NCBI RefSeq assembly: GCF_011044495.1
Contig: NZ_CP049143.1
Location: 1,054,001-1,118,000 of the forward strand
Origin: Roseimicrobium sp. ORNL1
Lineage (GTDB): Bacteria; Verrucomicrobiota; Verrucomicrobiia; Verrucomicrobiales; Verrucomicrobiaceae
DNA length: 64,000 nucleotides
Direction: 5' to 3'
In this document: positions 8,351 to 17,379 of the stretch, piece by piece
Numbering within the stretch: position 1 is the first letter of the stretch
Layout of the letters: every line of letters starts with the position of its first letter
The notes under the pieces: generated by a model
Told to the model about the DNA's origin: nothing
What the model saw: only the letters and a program-made list of their open reading frames with translations
Databases searched by the model: none
Program-made: the position numbers and the translations under genes

Positions 8351-10642
8351 ATGACTTTTACCAACCTCGTTAGAATCACACTGGCCCTGCTGGTCGCCGG
8401 TACGTTTTCAGCACGAAGCTTTGCCCAAGCGGCTCTTCCCACGAAGAAAATTGTGCGCAGTGTGCAGGTGGTCTCGGCTGGCGGCGCCCAGATCGATGAA
8501 AACCGTATCAAGGCGAACATGGGCACGCGCGCAGGTCAGCCGTTTGAAGAGGAAGTCGTGGAGCGCGACATCAAGAATCTCTATGCCACCGGTCTTGTAG
8601 AGATGGTGGACATCACCACCCAGGATGTAGCAGGTGGAGTGAACGTCCTTGTGAAGGTGACGGGCCGCGGCGCCATCGGGGAGGTGGCCTTCACCGGCAA
8701 CACCGTTTTTGACGCTGACCGCCTCCGCAAGGAAGTGGAAGTGAAGATCAACGAGCCCGTGGAAGAGAGCAAGCTCTTCACCGGCGCCAACAAGATCCGT
8801 GAGTTGTACAACAAGAAGGGCTTCGCCGATGTGAGCGTGGAGTACAAGCTGGAGTCCCTGCCCACCGCTGGTTTCGTCCGTGTTGTGTATCACATCAATG
8901 AAGGCGCACGTGGCGTCATTCATGACATCCGCTTCGAAGGCCTCACCGCCGTGAAGGAAAAGGCCCTCCGCTCGAAGCTGAAGCTCAAGGAAAAGCGCCC
9001 CTGGCACCTCTGGGGTCAGTCGGGCAAGCTTAATAATGACTTCCTGCAGGAAGACATCCGTACCATCGAGCGCGCCGTTCAGGACCGTGGCTATGTGTAC
9101 GCGAAGGTGGTGCAGGTGCGCCGCGAACCTGTGGGTGACGACAAGATCGACCTCGTGTTCGTGATCGACGAAGGCCGCCAGTACAGCGTTTCCGGTGTGG
9201 CCATCGAGGGCAACACGGTCTTCACCACAGAGGAGCTGAATCCTGCCCTCATCATGGAAAGTGGCGCCGCCTATTCCGCCACGGACATCTCCAATGACGA
9301 GAAGATGCTGAGCGAGTACTATGGCTCCCGCGGTTACGCAGATGCCCGCATTGACACCAGCGTTGTCCCCGCCGGGACAGACTCGGTGAAGATCGTGTAC
9401 CGCGTCACGGAAGGTGAAAAGTCCTACATCCGGAAGATCAACATCGAAGGCAACACCAAGACCCAGGACCGCGTCATCCGCCGCGAGCTTGCCTTCGCCC
9501 CTGGTGAAGAGTTCAATACCGTCCGCATCGAGCGCAGCCGCAGCCGCCTTACCAACATGGGCTACTTCAGCGCGGTGGACTTCCGCAACAACCCGACCGG
9601 CACCCCTGGCTACAAGGACATCGATATCACGGTGACCGAGCAGTCCACCGGTTCCATCAACGTGGGTGCGGGCTTCAGCTCCATCGACAGCCTGGTCGGC
9701 TTCTTCTCCCTGACCCAGACGAACTTCGACATCACCAACTGGCCGAACTTCACCGGCGGTGGCGAGCGCTTCAACATCGACATCCGTGCTGGTGACAAGC
9801 GCCGCGACTTCAGCGTGAGCTGGGTGCAGCCCTGGCTCTTTGGTCAGCGTCTGTCCTTCGGCGTGGATCTCTTCTATCGCGACCTGTACTACCTGAGCGA
9901 TGTGTATGACCAGCGCGAATACGGCGCCTCGCTCAACCTGCGCAAGCCGATTGGCGAACACGCCTATGCCGAAGTCACCTTCACCTCCCGTCAGGTCGAG
10001 ATCATGGATGTGGATGACGATGCCTCCCAAATCATCAAGGATGAAGAGGGTGAGTACTTCCAGAACAAGTTCGACTTCAGCTTCGTCCATGACACCCGCG
10101 ACAACGTCTACCTGACCACCTCGGGCCATAAGGTCCAGGCTGGTGCCATGGTCTCCGCTGGCGGTGATGTGGATGCCTACGGATTCAGCATCGAAGGCGC
10201 CCAGTTCTTCAGCCTGCCCGGCAATATGATCCTGAGCTTTGAAGGCGCCCTCCGCACGGTGGATGGCAACGACAAAGTGCCGATCTTTGAGCGTCTCTTC
10301 CTCGGTGGCGCCAACAACCTCCGCGGTTTCGACTATCGTGACGTGGGTCCGAAGGACGAAAACGGCGAGCCCATCGGCGGCCTGACCTCGGCTTACGCCA
10401 CGGCAGAACTTACCTTCCCGATCATCGAGAAGGTGCGTGGCGCGGTGTTCTACGATGTCGGTATGGTCAGCGGCGACAGCTATGACATGGGTGGCGACGT
10501 GAACTCCGACGTGGGTATCGGTCTCCGCCTCTACTTCCTGCCGACCGGCCCCATCCGTCTCGACTTCGGTATTCCGGTTCAGGCTGACGAAGACAACGAC
10601 TCCAGCGGCCAGTTCAACTTCAATCTTGGCTACCGTTTCTAA
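8351..10642 (+). CDS. bamA: outer membrane protein assembly factor BamA
   Basis: About 763 residues. The core of the beta-barrel assembly machine in the outer membrane. ATG 8351 gives a clean signal peptide (ITLALLVAGTFSARSFAQA), whereas the upstream in-frame ATG adds a polar extension that would spoil it. Five POTRA-like repeats occupy about residues 25-390, followed by a 16-strand barrel with the loop motif NNLRGFDYRDVGP. The chain ends in Phe (NLGYRF), the usual C-terminal insertion signal. Gene order bamA-ompH-lpxD is the same as in many Gram-negative bacteria and fits coordinated outer-membrane and lipid A biogenesis. Confidence 0.96.
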   Translation: MTFTNLVRITLALLVAGTFSARSFAQAALPTKKIVRSVQVVSAGGAQIDENRIKANMGTRAGQPFEEEVVERDIKNLYATGLVEMVDITTQDVAGGVNVLVKVTGRGAIGEVAFTGNTVFDADRLRKEVEVKINEPVEESKLFTGANKIRELYNKKGFADVSVEYKLESLPTAGFVRVVYHINEGARGVIHDIRFEGLTAVKEKALRSKLKLKEKRPWHLWGQSGKLNNDFLQEDIRTIERAVQDRGYVYAKVVQVRREPVGDDKIDLVFVIDEGRQYSVSGVAIEGNTVFTTEELNPALIMESGAAYSATDISNDEKMLSEYYGSRGYADARIDTSVVPAGTDSVKIVYRVTEGEKSYIRKINIEGNTKTQDRVIRRELAFAPGEEFNTVRIERSRSRLTNMGYFSAVDFRNNPTGTPGYKDIDITVTEQSTGSINVGAGFSSIDSLVGFFSLTQTNFDITNWPNFTGGGERFNIDIRAGDKRRDFSVSWVQPWLFGQRLSFGVDLFYRDLYYLSDVYDQREYGASLNLRKPIGEHAYAEVTFTSRQVEIMDVDDDASQIIKDEEGEYFQNKFDFSFVHDTRDNVYLTTSGHKVQAGAMVSAGGDVDAYGFSIEGAQFFSLPGNMILSFEGALRTVDGNDKVPIFERLFLGGANNLRGFDYRDVGPKDENGEPIGGLTSAYATAELTFPIIEKVRGAVFYDVGMVSGDSYDMGGDVNSDVGIGLRLYFLPTGPIRLDFGIPVQADEDNDSSGQFNFNLGYRF

Positions 10643-10692
10643 TACTGGAGACCCCGGCCTTCCCCCCAAGCCCCGCCTTCGCTTCATTCCTC

Positions 10693-11349
10693 ATGAAATA
10701 TCTCTCTGCGCTCATTGCTGCTCTGTCCCTTACCGCTGCCACCCACGCTGCTGATCTCAAGATTGGCGTCGTGGACATGGGCCGCGTCCTCGATGAGTTT
10801 CACGAAACCGCGACCGCCAGAAATTTGCTGTCCACGAACAAGGCCAAGTTCGACGAGGAAATGCAGGAGATGCTTGGCAAGCTGAAGAAGCTCGACGGAG
10901 AAGCCAAGCAGTTGATGAAGGAAGCTCGTGACCCGGTCCTCAGCGAACAGATCCGCGCGAAGAAGGCGGGCGAGTTCGACTCCAAGGCCAGCGAACTCCG
11001 CTCCCTCTCCGAGCAGCTTGAAAAGGAACGCCGCCGCCGCGACGGCCAGCTTCAGAATGAAGCTGCCCTGCAGCGCCAGCAGATCTACGGCAAGGTGCTC
11101 AAGGTGGTGGCTGAAAAATCCAAGGCTGATGGCTACGACATGGTGTTCGACAAGTCTGCTGTCGGCGTGACCGGTTTCCCGGTGATGCTGCATGCCAAGG
11201 AAGGCGTGATGCAGGACTTCACTTCCGAAGTGATTGTGCAGCTTAACAAGGATGCTCCTGCGGGTGGTGCGGCTGCTCCCGCTCCTGCCCCCGCCCCGGC
11301 GCCGGAGCCTGCTCCCGCTGCGCCTGCGAAGAAGAGCTCGAAGAAGTAA
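10693..11349 (+). CDS. OmpH/Skp-family periplasmic chaperone
   Basis: 218 residues. A signal peptide (ending near ATHA-AD) is followed by an OmpH domain with the typical start IGVVDMGRVL and a long charged coiled-coil at about residues 45-150. Members are periplasmic holdases that carry unfolded outer-membrane proteins to BamA, which is encoded 50 bp upstream. The C terminus is a Pro/Ala run ending in Lys/Ser, unusual for Skp and possibly a flexible tether. A strong hairpin follows the stop codon. Confidence 0.9.
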   Translation: MKYLSALIAALSLTAATHAADLKIGVVDMGRVLDEFHETATARNLLSTNKAKFDEEMQEMLGKLKKLDGEAKQLMKEARDPVLSEQIRAKKAGEFDSKASELRSLSEQLEKERRRRDGQLQNEAALQRQQIYGKVLKVVAEKSKADGYDMVFDKSAVGVTGFPVMLHAKEGVMQDFTSEVIVQLNKDAPAGGAAAPAPAPAPAPEPAPAAPAKKSSKK

Positions 11350-11376
11350 GCCTCCTTTCCGATTCTCGTTCATTTC

Positions 11377-11420
11377 AAATCCCTGCCTTGAGGTTGCCTT
11401 CAAGGCGGGGATTTGTATTT
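11377..11420 (+). terminator. hairpin between ompH and lpxD, terminator or attenuator
   Basis: Arms 11377-11391 and 11400-11414 pair over 15 bases with one G-U wobble around an 8-base loop, followed by GTATTTATT. It would separate lpxD from the upstream genes or reduce read-through; lpxD starts only 20 bp after the hairpin. Confidence 0.6.
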
Positions 11421-11434
11421 ATTCCGGCCAAGTC

Positions 11435-12517
11435 ATGAACACCTCACTTAACAAAATCGCCCTTCTCGTGGAAGGTGAGATCACCGCCGGCGACCCGGAT
11501 ATGGTCGTGACCGGATTCAATTCCATCCAGGAGGCCGAGCCGGGCGAGATTACCTTTCTGGGAAATCCACGCTATGCCGTGGCGCTGCAGAAGAGCAGTG
11601 CCAGTGCAGTGATTGTCGACCGCCAGTTCACGGACCTGCCTCCGTCCATGGCAGTTATCCGCGTGGAGAATCCCACGCTGAAGTTTTCCACCATCATCCA
11701 GCGGTACGGTCCGCCCAAGCAGACTTTTGATCCCGGGGTGCATCCCACTGCCTTCGTCAGCCCGAAGGCTCAGATTAACGTAGACATGACCTATGTGGGG
11801 CCGAATGTGGTGATCGAAGATGGCGCCATCATTGGAGACGGGTCTTTCATCCACGCCGGGGCATTCATTGGCCGCAACACGCGGCTGGGCGCCAAGTGTG
11901 TGATTCATGCAAATGCGGTGGTCAAGGAGCGCTGCAAACTCGGCAACCGCGTCATCATCCACAGCGGCGCCATCATCGGCACGGACGGATTCGGTTATGA
12001 GTTCAGCGAGGGCAAGCACCTGAAGATCGATCAGGTGGGCATCGTGCAGCTCGATGACGACGTGGAGGTCGGCTCCTGCACCACCATCGACCGCGCGCGG
12101 TTTGGCCGCACGTGGATCGGCGAAGGCACCAAGATCGACAACCTGGTGCAGATCGCGCACAACTGCGTCATCGGAAAGCACTGCGTCATTGTCGCGCAGG
12201 TGGGCATTTCCGGCAGCACGCGCCTGGGTGACTTCGTGACCATGGCTGGCCAGGTGGGCGTGGCGGGACATCTCACCATTGGAAACAAGGTGACCTTCCT
12301 CGCCAAATCCGGCGTGACCAAGGACTATCCCGCACCGGGTGCTTACACGGGCTATCCTGCCAAGCCCCTCATCGAAGGCCGCCGCATGCTCACCTATCCT
12401 GCCCGCGTGCCTGAGTTGCTCGACCGGGTAAAGGAGCTCGAGGAGCGTCTTGCCGCTCTGGATGGGAAGAAGCCAACGAAGCGGAAAAAGGCCAAAGCGG
12501 AAGGCGCGGCTGAGTAG
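11435..12517 (+). CDS. lpxD: UDP-3-O-(acyl)glucosamine N-acyltransferase LpxD
   Basis: About 360 residues. Third step of lipid A synthesis: transfers a hydroxyacyl chain from ACP to the 2-amine of UDP-3-O-acylglucosamine. An N-terminal uridine-binding domain (to about residue 105) precedes a left-handed beta-helix of hexapeptide repeats (IGDGSFIHAGAFIG and others). The expected catalytic His lies in VQIAHNCVIG. A Lys/Ala-rich tail replaces the usual short C-terminal helix. ATG 11435 is chosen because longer in-frame starts read back into ompH. lpxA and lpxB are not present here. Confidence 0.95.
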   Translation: MNTSLNKIALLVEGEITAGDPDMVVTGFNSIQEAEPGEITFLGNPRYAVALQKSSASAVIVDRQFTDLPPSMAVIRVENPTLKFSTIIQRYGPPKQTFDPGVHPTAFVSPKAQINVDMTYVGPNVVIEDGAIIGDGSFIHAGAFIGRNTRLGAKCVIHANAVVKERCKLGNRVIIHSGAIIGTDGFGYEFSEGKHLKIDQVGIVQLDDDVEVGSCTTIDRARFGRTWIGEGTKIDNLVQIAHNCVIGKHCVIVAQVGISGSTRLGDFVTMAGQVGVAGHLTIGNKVTFLAKSGVTKDYPAPGAYTGYPAKPLIEGRRMLTYPARVPELLDRVKELEERLAALDGKKPTKRKKAKAEGAAE

Positions 12518-12613
12518 GGCTGCACGAGTCGCAACGGGGGATCGGTGCAGTGATGTGCCGACACCCTATGTTGGTTGCTGGGTTCCGGTGCGCTGCTATT
12601 TTGACTGGCGCCT

Positions 12614-13657
12614 ATGTCCCAAACCTCTTCCAATAAACCGTCCTGGATGGACCAGGCTCCGGCGATGCGCATCAACCCGCGGGGCATCCTGGCGATTCTC
12701 ATTGCAGGACTGGTGCTCATTGGTGTCTTCACGAGCTACTACACGGTCGAGGCGGATTCCGTGGCGGTGGTACAGCGCTTTGGCAGGTTCAAGACCGTGG
12801 TGGAGCCGGGGTTGAGATTCAAGATTCCCTTCGGCATCGATACGGTGACAAAAGTGGCGGTGCGCAGGCAGATGAAAATGGAGTTTGGTTTCGGCACCTA
12901 CTCTGGAACCACCAATCCGGATCAGTTCTCTGATGAACCGGAATTGGAGAAGAACATGGTGACAGGCGACTTGAATGCCGCCGAGGTGGAGTGGGTGATC
13001 CAGTACCATGTCTCCGATCCCCAGGCCTTTCTCTTCAATGTGCGCGAGCCGGGAGGTACGCTTCGTGACGTTTCCGAGTCCGTCATGCGCGAGGTGGTGG
13101 GAGATCGTCTGGTGGACGAGGTGTTGACCTTTGGTCGTGCGGAAATGCAGGATGATATGCTGAAAAAACTCCAGGCTCTCGTCACCAGGCTGGAACTCGG
13201 TGTTCACATTGATCAGGTGCAGCTCAACCGCGTGCATCCGCCCCGGCCGGTGCAGAGTTCCTTCGATGAAGTGAACAAAGCCCAGCAGGAGCGCGAGACG
13301 ATGATCAACGTCGCCAACGGGGAGTACAACAAAGTGGTGCCACGAGCGAAGGGCGAGGCTGAGCAGAAGATCAGCGAGGCCGAGGGGTACGCGATCAAGC
13401 GCGTGAATGAGGCTGAGGGTGACGTGGCCCGGTTCAAGGCGTTGCTGGAGCAGTATGAGAAAGCGCCGGACATCACTCGTCAGCGCCTCTATCTGGAAAC
13501 GATGGCTGAGGTGATTCCTCAACTCGGTGCGAAGATCATCCTCGACAGTGAGGCCAGGCAATTCCTGCCCCTCATGCACTTGCAGCAGTTCGCGCCGCAG
13601 GCCGCTCCCCAGGCTCCTGCTGCTCCCCGTCAGACACCCCAGTCCCCTCGTAGATAA
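12614..13657 (+). CDS. hflK: HflK-like band 7 membrane protein
   Basis: 347 residues. A short cytoplasmic N terminus and one membrane helix (about residues 25-45) precede an SPFH/band 7 domain with VQRFGRFKTVVEPGL and a helical region containing the family sequence QLNRVHPPRPVQ. It ends in a Pro/Gln-rich tail. HflK and HflC form a large periplasm-facing cage around the FtsH protease and modulate its activity. The stop overlaps the hflC start (TAATG), so the two are translationally coupled. Confidence 0.92.
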   Translation: MSQTSSNKPSWMDQAPAMRINPRGILAILIAGLVLIGVFTSYYTVEADSVAVVQRFGRFKTVVEPGLRFKIPFGIDTVTKVAVRRQMKMEFGFGTYSGTTNPDQFSDEPELEKNMVTGDLNAAEVEWVIQYHVSDPQAFLFNVREPGGTLRDVSESVMREVVGDRLVDEVLTFGRAEMQDDMLKKLQALVTRLELGVHIDQVQLNRVHPPRPVQSSFDEVNKAQQERETMINVANGEYNKVVPRAKGEAEQKISEAEGYAIKRVNEAEGDVARFKALLEQYEKAPDITRQRLYLETMAEVIPQLGAKIILDSEARQFLPLMHLQQFAPQAAPQAPAAPRQTPQSPRR

Positions 13658-14751
13658 TGAAGCCTGCTACACTCGCACTGGCTGCCTTTGGGGGATTTGT
13701 CTTCCTCGTCCTCCTTTTCAGCAGCGCCTACACCGTCTCCGAGGTGGAGCAGGTGATCATCACCGAGTTTGGCAAACCGGTGGGACAGCCCGTCAATGAG
13801 GATCCCGCGAAGAGCGAGGCCGGATTGCATTTTAAGGTGCCCTTCATCCAGACAGTGAACCGCTTCGACAAGCGCATCCTCGAGTGGGATGGACCTGCGA
13901 TGGAGATGCCAACCAAGGACAAGCTCTATGTCGTGGTAGACAACTTCGCACGCTGGCGCATTTCCGATCCGCGCGCGTATCTGGAACAGCTCAACAATGA
14001 GCGCACTGCCCAGTCCCGCCTCTCGACCATCATCGGGAATGCCACCATGAATGTCATTGCCAGCCATGACCTCATTGAAGTCATCCGCTCGGACAAGACA
14101 CGCAAGCTGACGGTGGATCCCGATCTTGCCGAGGTGAATCCCAATGCCGCCAACTTGCCCGCCATTCAGCGCGGACGCGCGGTGCTGGATCAGGAGATCT
14201 TCAAGATTGCCGCTGGGGAAGTGAAACGCGTTGGGATTGAATTGCTGGATGTCCGCTTCAAGCGCATCAACTACAACGCCAGGGTCACGGAAAAGATCTA
14301 TGATCGCATGGTCAGTGAGCGGCAACAGATTGCCGAGCGCTTCCGCTCCGAGGGGGCGGGCGAGGCGGCGAAGATCACCGGGCGGAAAGAAAAGGATCTC
14401 CGCGAGATTGAGTCGGGCGCGTACCGCACCGTCCAGGAACTGCAGGGCAAGGCGGATGCTCAGGCCACGGAGATCTACGCGAAAGCATACAGTACCCGTC
14501 CGGGCGCTGCGGATTTTTATCAATTCCTCAAAACGCTGGAGACCTACAAGACCACGCTCGGCCGCGACAGCACTGTGATCCTGACGACGGACAGTGACTT
14601 CTTCAAGTATCTGAAGCACATTGCGCCGGAGTCACGGACGAATGCAAATGGTGTGCCTTCTGCACCGGCACCATCACCAGTTCAAACTCCTGCACCGGTG
14701 CCAACGCCACTTGCGGTGCCGCCTCCAGCGAGTCCACCTCCGCAGCCCTAG
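13657..14751 (+). CDS. hflC: HflC-like band 7 membrane protein; stop codon completed by IS end
   Basis: 364 residues. N-terminal membrane helix (about 5-22), SPFH domain with YTVSEVEQVIITEFGKPVG, and the helical part with RFRSEGAGEA, typical of HflC. A Pro/Ala-rich tail follows residue about 325. The TAG stop is made of the TA target dinucleotide (14749-14750) plus the first base of the inserted element (14751). Before insertion the same TA was followed by G from the right flank, so the stop was TAG then too and the protein is unchanged. Confidence 0.92.
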   Translation: MKPATLALAAFGGFVFLVLLFSSAYTVSEVEQVIITEFGKPVGQPVNEDPAKSEAGLHFKVPFIQTVNRFDKRILEWDGPAMEMPTKDKLYVVVDNFARWRISDPRAYLEQLNNERTAQSRLSTIIGNATMNVIASHDLIEVIRSDKTRKLTVDPDLAEVNPNAANLPAIQRGRAVLDQEIFKIAAGEVKRVGIELLDVRFKRINYNARVTEKIYDRMVSERQQIAERFRSEGAGEAAKITGRKEKDLREIESGAYRTVQELQGKADAQATEIYAKAYSTRPGAADFYQFLKTLETYKTTLGRDSTVILTTDSDFFKYLKHIAPESRTNANGVPSAPAPSPVQTPAPVPTPLAVPPPASPPPQP

Positions 14752-15759
14752 AGCGTTTTCTATTTAATTTGTCGCACATTAAGGATGGTGTAGAGTGGAG
14801 TTCATGAAGAGCTTCAGTCTGGATCTGCGCAAGCGACTGGTGGCCGGGCGACGCCGGGGACAAAGTGCCGAAGAACTCGCGCGACTCTTTGGCGTTTCCA
14901 AACGCAGTGTAGAACGCTTCTGGAAGCGTCATGTGCAAGAGGGCACTGTGGAACCCAAGCAGCGAGGTGGATACCGGCGCTCGCGTCTCGAGGGGCATGA
15001 TGAGGTGCTGCATCAATGGATCACCCAACAACCTGATCTGAGTCTGGAGGAGATGTGTGAGCGTTTGAGCAAGCAGTTGGACATCCGCATTGGCACCACT
15101 GCCCTGTGGCATCGGCTTGAGAAGCTGGGCTTGAGCTATAAAAAAAACGCTTCACGCCGCCGAGCAAGAGCGGCCTGATTTGCAAGTCGCACGCCAGCTC
15201 TGGCGTGAGCAGCAGCCCCAATGGGACGGCCATCAACTGGTCTTCTTGGATGAGACAGGACTCAACACCAAAATGAGTCGGCTGTATGGGCGTTCTACTC
15301 GTGGACAACGCTGCCGCTGTGCGGTGCCCTTCGGCCACTGGCATACGGCGACATTGGTAGTGGCGCTGCGGCATGACCGCCTCTGTGCTCCTTGTGTTCT
15401 GGATGGTCCCATGAATGGACCTGCTTTTCTGGCCTACATCGAGCAGTTCCTGGCTCCGCAACTGGCCGCTGGCGACATGGTGATCTGCGATAACCTGGCC
15501 AGCCACAAAGTCAGTGGAGTGGCGCAGGCCATCGAAGCACGAGGAGCGCGCTTGATTTATCTGCCGGCGTACAGCCCTGACCTCAATCCCATTGAGATGG
15601 CCTTTGCCAAGCTCAAAGCCCACCTGCGCCGCGCAGCCCAACGCACTTTTGAAGGCCTGGAAACAGCCGTCGCACAAGCCCTGGACACTTTCTCACCAGA
15701 GCACTGCGCCAATTTTTTTCGTCATGCCAACTATGCGACAAATTAAATAGAAAATGCTC
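14751..15759 (+). mobile_element. IS630-family insertion sequence, 1009 bp
   Basis: The ends are 26-bp terminal inverted repeats (14751-14776 and 15734-15759) matching at 25 of 26 positions, beginning GAGC(G/A)TTTTCTATTTAATT. The element is flanked on both sides by TA, the expected IS630/Tc1 target duplication (14749-14750 and 15760-15761). One transposase gene fills it, split over two frames. It sits exactly between two convergent genes and leaves both complete. Confidence 0.95.
14804..15746 (+). CDS. IS630-family transposase in two frames joined at an A8 tract
   Basis: The first frame (ATG 14804, or GTG 14795, to stop 15178) encodes the N-terminal helix-turn-helix region (LFGVSKRSVERFWKRH). 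The second frame to 15746 encodes the DDE catalytic part: FLDETGLN (Asp), ICDNLASHK (Asp) and SPDLNPIEMAF (Glu). The reading frames join at eight consecutive A residues (15140-15147): with seven A the chain reads through as YKKTLHAAEQERPD, as family members do. It may be programmed slippage or a damaging one-base insertion. All three catalytic acids are intact. Joined length would be about 313 residues. Confidence 0.88.
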
Positions 15760-16559
15760 TAGTGCTTTGCTGCTGCCTTTTGCAGCATCATGAAAAATCC
15801 GGTGAACTCATAGCCGCTGCGATCCATGCGGTCCTTGCGCAGCAATCGGCGCCCGGACATGGGCTCGCCGACAATGTAATGATCCGGTGTCTCTCCGAGG
15901 ATGGCGATGAAATGTCCTGCACGCGCTCCCAGGCGCACTCCCGCGATCGCCGGGTAGAGCAGGGTGGAGGAAGCTGGATCGCGCAGGACATAGGAGCAGT
16001 CCACACCACGGTTTTCGATGGCGCGGTTCAGGTACCAGTTCTCCGTACCGCTGCTCGTTGAGAAGGCGTCCGCAGCGAGTTCCTTCTCCGTCACCTCAAT
16101 GCCCATGGCTTTCAGAAGCGTTGCCGCACTGGCGGGGCCGCAGGTGGAGGAGGAGCTCTGCATGCACACGCCATCCCTCCACTTTTCATGAAGCTCGTCT
16201 TTTCGCAGCGGGCTGAGGATCTGCTTGAGATACGGGACCGACAACCACAGCACGAAGAAGCACGAGACAAACCCCAGCGACCCGGCAAATCGCTTCGGCA
16301 GGTGCCAGTGGCACCATCCCACCAGCAAACCGCCCAGGGATGCCAGCAGCTCGGTACCCGGCCGCGAGCGCAACTCGTACAGCCAGACCGGCTCGTCCCA
16401 AAGGCGCGCGTAGTAGAGCCCATAAACCGCGCAGGGAATTGCGAGAAGGGCCAGAGGCAGCGCCATCCACCATTGCCTTGGAAACCTCCGTGCCAGCAGG
16501 GCTCCGAGCCAACAGCAAGCCACACCGAGGACATACACGCCGAATTGCAAGGGGTTCAT
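15759..16559 (-). CDS. membrane protein with C39-like cysteine peptidase domain
   Basis: About 266 residues. Four hydrophobic segments in the first 125 residues precede a C39-like domain with SSTCGPASAATLL (putative nucleophile Cys) and RAGHFIAILG (putative His). C39 domains usually cleave double-glycine leaders of exported peptides, but here there is no ABC exporter, so it may be a stand-alone protease or a non-peptidase relative. Its TAG stop uses the last base of the IS plus the TA duplication; before insertion it shared a CTAG with hflC. A start at 16634 would add 25 residues without visible support. Confidence 0.75.
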   Translation of the reverse strand: MNPLQFGVYVLGVACCWLGALLARRFPRQWWMALPLALLAIPCAVYGLYYARLWDEPVWLYELRSRPGTELLASLGGLLVGWCHWHLPKRFAGSLGFVSCFFVLWLSVPYLKQILSPLRKDELHEKWRDGVCMQSSSSTCGPASAATLLKAMGIEVTEKELAADAFSTSSGTENWYLNRAIENRGVDCSYVLRDPASSTLLYPAIAGVRLGARAGHFIAILGETPDHYIVGEPMSGRRLLRKDRMDRSGYEFTGFFMMLQKAAAKH

Positions 16560-16812
16560 CAGGAAGAGAGTGCCGAGTCCGGTGGATGCGCCATGGCTTT
16601 CATGACACTGGATGGCCGCGTCGGAGTCAAGCACGCTGGTCGCTGGTCCATCCGGGAATGAGTCGCGCTGAATCCAGAGCCTCCCGACCGTCGCAAAAAG
16701 TTGTGTGACCGCCTCACCGCTGCTACAGCTTACGAATTCTCCGATTCGGCCTGCCGCTGTGCTCGCGCCACAGGCAAAGCTGCGCCCCGTGCGCTCATCC
16801 CGGAGCTACTGC

Positions 16813-17379
16813 ATGGAGGAGGAAACAGACGAAGCCATTCTGCAACGCGTTGCCGCACGGGATGAGGCTGCGTTCGCCGAGCTGTACGATCGTTTTTCCG
16901 GCCCGCTCTTTGCCCTTGCCCGCCGGGTGCTCAATGATGAGCAGGAGGCCCGTGATGCCCTGCAGGAGGGCTTTCTCTATCTGTGGGATCGCGCTCATGA
17001 CTACGATGCGACCAAGAGCAAGGCCTTTACCTGGGCGGTCATCATCTTCCGCCACAAGGCCATCGACCGGCTCCGCTCCGTGCGTCGCCGGGCGAAGCTG
17101 GTGGAGGAGGCAACGGCAGAACTCCTGCCTGAGCTCGATGGCTCCGGCGTGGAGCGGGCGGATCGTGCGGCTGACCGTGCAGAGCGAGCCGGCATCGTGC
17201 GCCGGGCTCTGGAGGCCCTGCCCGAGGCGCAGCGACGTTCCATTGAGTGGGCGTTTTTGAAAGGGTTGACCCACTACCAGCTTTCCGAGAAATTTGATGA
17301 ACCTCTGGGAACGGTGAAGACCAATATCCGGCGCGGTCTGTTACGGCTGCGCGATATCTTGAAAGGAGGCGAGACATGA
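16813..17379 (+). CDS. ECF RNA polymerase sigma factor (SigK-like)
   Basis: About 188 residues. Region 2 is at 10-80 (LYDRFSGPLFALARRVLNDE, ALQEGFLYLWDRA) and region 4 at about 125-180, with the helix-turn-helix ending LGTVKTNIRRGLLRLRD. There is no region 3, as in ECF factors. ATG 16813 is followed by an acidic N terminus typical of the family; longer in-frame starts add low-complexity residues. The stop overlaps the start of an RskA-type anti-sigma gene by 4 bp, so this is probably a sigma/anti-sigma pair controlled by membrane proteolysis. Confidence 0.9.
   Translation: MEEETDEAILQRVAARDEAAFAELYDRFSGPLFALARRVLNDEQEARDALQEGFLYLWDRAHDYDATKSKAFTWAVIIFRHKAIDRLRSVRRRAKLVEEATAELLPELDGSGVERADRAADRAERAGIVRRALEALPEAQRRSIEWAFLKGLTHYQLSEKFDEPLGTVKTNIRRGLLRLRDILKGGET

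Noticed and set aside
8408-10687. 759-codon open frame antisense to bamA
   Set aside because: Opposite bamA, which is certain. Long antisense frames come from G+C bias at third positions; its translation has no domains or start signals.
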